This document shows positions 61,402 to 64,000 of a stretch of 64,000 bases of DNA, in pieces (the stretch's first letter is position 1; the number at the start of each line of letters is the position of its first letter). Source of the stretch: Rhodanobacter panaciterrae (GTDB lineage Bacteria > Pseudomonadota > Gammaproteobacteria > Xanthomonadales > Rhodanobacteraceae); the NCBI RefSeq assembly GCF_014651895.1, contig NZ_BMXT01000003.1:1-64000 (forward strand). Direction: 5' to 3'. The notes beneath the pieces were generated by a model. That model was given only the letters and a program-made list of their open reading frames with translations. It was not told where the DNA came from and ran no database searches. A program made the position numbers and the translations under genes.

Positions 61402-62505
61402 ATGCGTCTGATGCGCGCTTTATTCCTGTTCGTGTTGAGCGGCCTGCTGCCGGTGTTCGCACAGTCGACGGTGACCACGACCGTGCCGCCACCGGTGCCA
61501 TCGGACGTGGCCGAACTCGCTGCCGTGGTCGTCACCGGTGTGCAGCCCGGGCCCGGGCTGTGGAAGGTGACCCGGAAAGATCCGGCGACCGGCGACCATG
61601 TGTTGTGGGTGCTCGGCACGCTGTCGCCGTTGCCGCAGAGCGTGCAATGGCAGTCGCATGACCTTGAGCAGGTGATCAGCGAGTCGCAGCAGGTGCTGTT
61701 GTCGCCGTCGGTCACGTTCAAGGCCGATGTCGGCTTTCTCGGCAAGATGTTCCTGTTGCCGTCGGCCTACAGCGCACGCAAGAACGACGATGGGCAAACC
61801 CTGCAACAGGTTCTGCCGCCGCCGGTGTATGCGCGCTGGCAGGTGCTCAAGCAGAAGTACATCGGCAACGATCGTGGCATCGAGCGCTGGCGGCCGATCT
61901 TCGTGGCGCAGGAGCTGTACAAGAGAGCGATCAAGGCCAATGGCCTGAGCAAGACCGGCGGGATCCAGGCCAACGTCGACGCGCTGGCCAAGCGCTACGG
62001 CGTCAAGGAAGTGCCGACCAGCTATCAGGTGGTCATCGAACATCCGGGTGCGGCGCTCAAGGCATTCAAGAGCTCAGCCCCGCACGACACGACGTGTTTC
62101 ATTCGCACGATGGACAGCATCGAGCAGGACATGCCGGCGATGAAGGCGCGCGCCAACGCATGGGCCACCGGTGATCTGCAGGCGCTGCGCGAGCTGCCCG
62201 ACAGTGCGCGCCGGGATGCCTGTGTTGCGGCGCTCGCCGATGCGGGTTTTGCGCGCACGCTGGGACTCGATGATGTGCCGGCGAAGCTGGCACAGGTCTG
62301 GCTGGCTGCTGCACGCGCAACATTAGGCAGCAATAAGCAGTCGTTCGCGATGCTGCCGATGGATGAGCTGCTGAAGCCGGACGGCTATATCAGCAAGCTG
62401 AAGGCGCAGGGTTATGTGGTCGAGTCACCGGAAGATGACGATGCCGATCCGGCGGCCAGCAGCAGCGTCGGCGTCAGCAAGGGCGTCGGCTCGGCATCGC
62501 ACTGA
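61402..62505 (+). CDS. TraB/GumN family protein
   Basis: The 367-residue exported protein has a signal peptide (MRLMRALFLFVLSGLLPVFAQ) and a TraB/GumN domain: PGLWKVTRKDPATGDHVLWVLGTLSPLP near 50-77 (the first GxxH-like strand has Leu-Ser in place of His), and the middle ERWRPIFVAQELY helix. Members are erythromycin-esterase/Tiki-like metalloproteases; several xanthomonad copies have lost the metal ligands. This one appears to lack the first-strand His, so activity is doubtful. The ATG at 61402, with GGAG 8 bases upstream, is chosen over one ten codons earlier. It abuts the aldo/keto reductase stop with no gap. Confidence 0.78.
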   Translation: MRLMRALFLFVLSGLLPVFAQSTVTTTVPPPVPSDVAELAAVVVTGVQPGPGLWKVTRKDPATGDHVLWVLGTLSPLPQSVQWQSHDLEQVISESQQVLLSPSVTFKADVGFLGKMFLLPSAYSARKNDDGQTLQQVLPPPVYARWQVLKQKYIGNDRGIERWRPIFVAQELYKRAIKANGLSKTGGIQANVDALAKRYGVKEVPTSYQVVIEHPGAALKAFKSSAPHDTTCFIRTMDSIEQDMPAMKARANAWATGDLQALRELPDSARRDACVAALADAGFARTLGLDDVPAKLAQVWLAAARATLGSNKQSFAMLPMDELLKPDGYISKLKAQGYVVESPEDDDADPAASSSVGVSKGVGSASH

Positions 62506-63453
62506 TCAGCCGGCGCTGGCCAGATCCAGCTGCGCGATCTCGTCGTGGCTCAGCTGCAGTGACGTGGCGCCAAGCAATTCATGCAACTGTTCCACGCTGG
62601 TGGCGCTGACGATCGGTGCGGTAAGACCGGGCCGGGCGATCAGCCACCCCAGCGCGACCTGGGCCGGCGTGGCGTGGTGTGCGGCAGCGACCGCATCGAG
62701 CGTGGCGAGCACCTGCTGGCCATGCGGATTCAGGAATTTCTTCACGGCGCCACCGCGTGCCGCGCTCTTGGCCAGGTCGGCGGCATTGCGGTACTTGCCA
62801 CTGAGGAAGCCACTGGCCAGCGCGTAGTAGCTGATCACCCCGATGTTTTCCGCGCGGATCAGCGGTTCCAGTTCCTTCTCGTAGCCGGCGCGGCTGACCA
62901 GGTTGTATTCCGGTTGCAGGCTTTCGTAGCGCGGCAGGCCATGTTGTTTCGAGACCGCCAGCGCATCGGCAAAGCGTGCGGCGCCGTAGTTGGAGGCGCC
63001 GATCACGCGCACTTTGCCGGCCTCGATCAGTCGTGCGAACGCGCCCAGCGTTTCCGCCATCGGCACGCTGGCATCGTCCTCATGCGCCTGATACAGATCG
63101 ATGTGGTCGGTCTGCAGGCGCTGGAGCGAGCCATCGACGGCCTGCTGGATATTGGCCGGCGACAGGCCGGGGTGCTCGGCCCATTTCGCCACCTTGGTGG
63201 CGATCACCACCTGGCCGCGCTTGCCGCTCTGCTTGAGCCAGCGACCGATGATGGTTTCCGACTCGCCGCCGCGATTGCCCGGGACCCACGCGGAATACAC
63301 ATCAGCGGTATCGATCAGATTGCCGCCGCCGCCGACGAACGCATCAAGCAGTTCGAACGAGCGCTTTTCGTCGGCACTCCAACCGAACACGTTGCCGCCG
63401 AACGCGAGCGGGGCGATGGACAACGACGATTTGCCAAGTGGGCGCTTGTGCAC
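62506..63453 (-). CDS. Aldo/keto reductase
   Basis: The 315-residue TIM-barrel enzyme begins HKRPLGKSSLSIAPLAFGGNVFGW after its start residue, with the catalytic Asp-Tyr pair in DTADVYSAW, Lys in VVIATKVAKWAEH, and the DHIDLYQAHEDD segment. It is of the YajO/Tas-like (AKR11-13) group, NADPH-linked, with an unknown carbonyl substrate. I start it at the GTG at 63453, which gives the family N terminus and has GAGGT 8 bases upstream; an ATG 12 codons earlier is possible. Confidence 0.88.
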   Translation of the reverse strand: MHKRPLGKSSLSIAPLAFGGNVFGWSADEKRSFELLDAFVGGGGNLIDTADVYSAWVPGNRGGESETIIGRWLKQSGKRGQVVIATKVAKWAEHPGLSPANIQQAVDGSLQRLQTDHIDLYQAHEDDASVPMAETLGAFARLIEAGKVRVIGASNYGAARFADALAVSKQHGLPRYESLQPEYNLVSRAGYEKELEPLIRAENIGVISYYALASGFLSGKYRNAADLAKSAARGGAVKKFLNPHGQQVLATLDAVAAAHHATPAQVALGWLIARPGLTAPIVSATSVEQLHELLGATSLQLSHDEIAQLDLASAG

Positions 63454-63558
63454 GGGTGAACACCTCGAGCCATGGGAAGTGCCAAGCATGCACGCGTCCG
63501 GGCAAATAAGGCGTGATTGATCCGGGGCGGTTGCGCGCCGGACACGGGTGGCGTCGAC

Positions 63559-63738
63559 TCAGCGCGGTCCGACCAGCCGCGGCCAGACCGCCGCGCAGCA
63601 CATCCGCGCGATGGTCTTGGGTTTCGCCGGGGCGGGCTTGCGCCGACTCGTCGTGGTGCGGGTATCGGGGCGCCAGGGCAGATCGTTATGGGTGACGTGG
63701 CCATGCAGGAACAACAGGTTGGTCCAGAGTGAGCTCAT
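63559..63738 (-). CDS. Small basic protein, function unknown
   Basis: The 59-residue protein starts MSSLWTNLLFLHGHVTHNDL and is rich in Arg, Lys, Pro and Thr in its second half (RTTTSRRKPAPAKPKT), ending with a hydrophobic MCCAAVWPRL stretch. AGGAGA stands 8 bases before the ATG at 63738, which supports translation. It is divergent from the LysR gene and its start region lies close to the upstream copy of the inverted repeat. I do not recognise the family. Confidence 0.5.
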   Translation of the reverse strand: MSSLWTNLLFLHGHVTHNDLPWRPDTRTTTSRRKPAPAKPKTIARMCCAAVWPRLVGPR

Positions 63739-63764
63739 GACGGGATCTCCTGAGAGCATCGAGG

Positions 63765-63781
63765 CTTGGTGTGAGTTCAAG
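63765..63781. promoter_or_regulatory. LysR-type operator candidate, copy 1
   Basis: The 17-bp inverted repeat CTTGG-N7-TCAAG matches the copy at 63829-63845 in length and arms and fits the T-N11-A rule for LysR sites. It lies in the 107-base divergent gap next to a LysR gene. Confidence 0.55.
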
Positions 63782-63828
63782 ATACGCGGGCCACACGCCG
63801 CCAAAAAGCGATATATTGGCAAGCCAGA

Positions 63829-63845
63829 CTTGAGAGAAATTCAAG
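63829..63845. promoter_or_regulatory. LysR-type operator candidate, copy 2
   Basis: CTTGAGAGAAATTCAAG is a perfect 5-bp inverted repeat with 7-base spacer, 64 bp (about six helical turns) from copy 1. It ends exactly at the ATG of the LysR gene, a position suited to autorepression. Confidence 0.55.
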
Positions 63846-64000
63846 ATGGGAAAGCTGCCGCTGGGCTTGCTGCAACAGTTCGTGCTGGTCGCCCGGCTGG
63901 GCAATCTGTCGCGCGCCGCGACGCAGGCGAATCTCACCGTGAGTGCGCTCAGTCATCAGATGCGCCAGCTGGAAGAGCGGCTGGAGCGACGGCTGTTCGA
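63846..64000 (+). CDS. LysR-family transcriptional regulator (5' end, cut by window edge)
   Basis: The first 51 residues show a typical LysR winged-helix DNA-binding domain: LLQQFVLVARLGNLSRAATQANLTVSALSHQMRQLEERL and then the RRLF motif. The effector domain lies beyond the window. LysR regulators usually control the divergent gene and themselves; here the divergent gene is the small 59-residue protein, with the aldo/keto reductase behind it. The GAGAG before the ATG overlaps the second inverted repeat. Confidence 0.9.
   Translation, partial: MGKLPLGLLQQFVLVARLGNLSRAATQANLTVSALSHQMRQLEERLERRLF

Overview
The window reads as a chromosomal segment of a GC-rich gammaproteobacterium of the order Xanthomonadales (Lysobacterales), most likely the Rhodanobacter/Dyella/Frateuria/Luteibacter side. 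The signs are a xanthomonadin-type aryl polyene cluster with a XanB2-like chorismatase, an Oar-like TonB receptor, monomeric NADP-isocitrate dehydrogenase, a DUF6776-bactofilin pair, and Xanthomonadales-type intergenic repeats. I see no phage, insertion sequence, integrase or CRISPR array. Most of the window is core genome. The assignment rests on reading proteins and gene order; no database search was possible.

Layout. 1-6.7 kb: rhomboid protease, glutamine amidotransferase, a stand-alone GspE/PilB-type ATPase, and glyQS. 6.7-10.7 kb: an XRE regulator divergent from a large TonB-dependent receptor. 10.8-17.9 kb: an MFS-acyltransferase fusion, then a minus-strand run of AmpE-like, nudC, erpA, bactofilin, DUF6776, bfr, bfd (with a Fur box) and rppH. 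18.0-19.1 kb: tRNA-Met, queD and a phasin. 19.3-26.6 kb: the complete atpIBEFHAGDC operon. 26.7-29.9 kb: a TonB-C-like lipoprotein, a DUF748 protein and glmU.

30.2-40.5 kb is the most distinctive region. It is a xanthomonadin/aryl polyene locus: xanB2 (minus strand); then acyl carrier protein, COG4648 membrane protein, dehydratase, acyltransferase, LolA-like carrier, MMPL exporter, second dehydratase and ketoreductase (plus strand); then ketosynthase, chain-length-factor-like protein and glycosyltransferase (minus strand, converging on the ketoreductase). XanB2 would make the 3-hydroxybenzoate starter. The ACP, KS, CLF, KR and dehydratases extend and desaturate the chain. The acyltransferase and glycosyltransferase would build the lipid or sugar head, and the LolA/MMPL pair would move the pigment lipid to the outer membrane. 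No aryl-AMP ligase lies in the window.

40.6-49.5 kb: housekeeping and small accessory genes (YdcF-like, hemF, a secreted beta-solenoid protein, gpmA, cupin, membrane protein, DJ-1/PfpI protein, zapE, alpha/beta hydrolase, ACP phosphodiesterase-like protein, cytochrome c5-like). 50.0-57.9 kb: an MdtABC-like RND efflux operon (adaptor plus two pumps) without an outer-membrane channel. 58-64 kb: a LysM-domain remnant, a lipoprotein, monomeric icd, a TraB/GumN-family protein, an aldo/keto reductase, a small unknown gene, and the start of a LysR regulator cut by the window end, preceded by two matching 17-bp inverted repeats.
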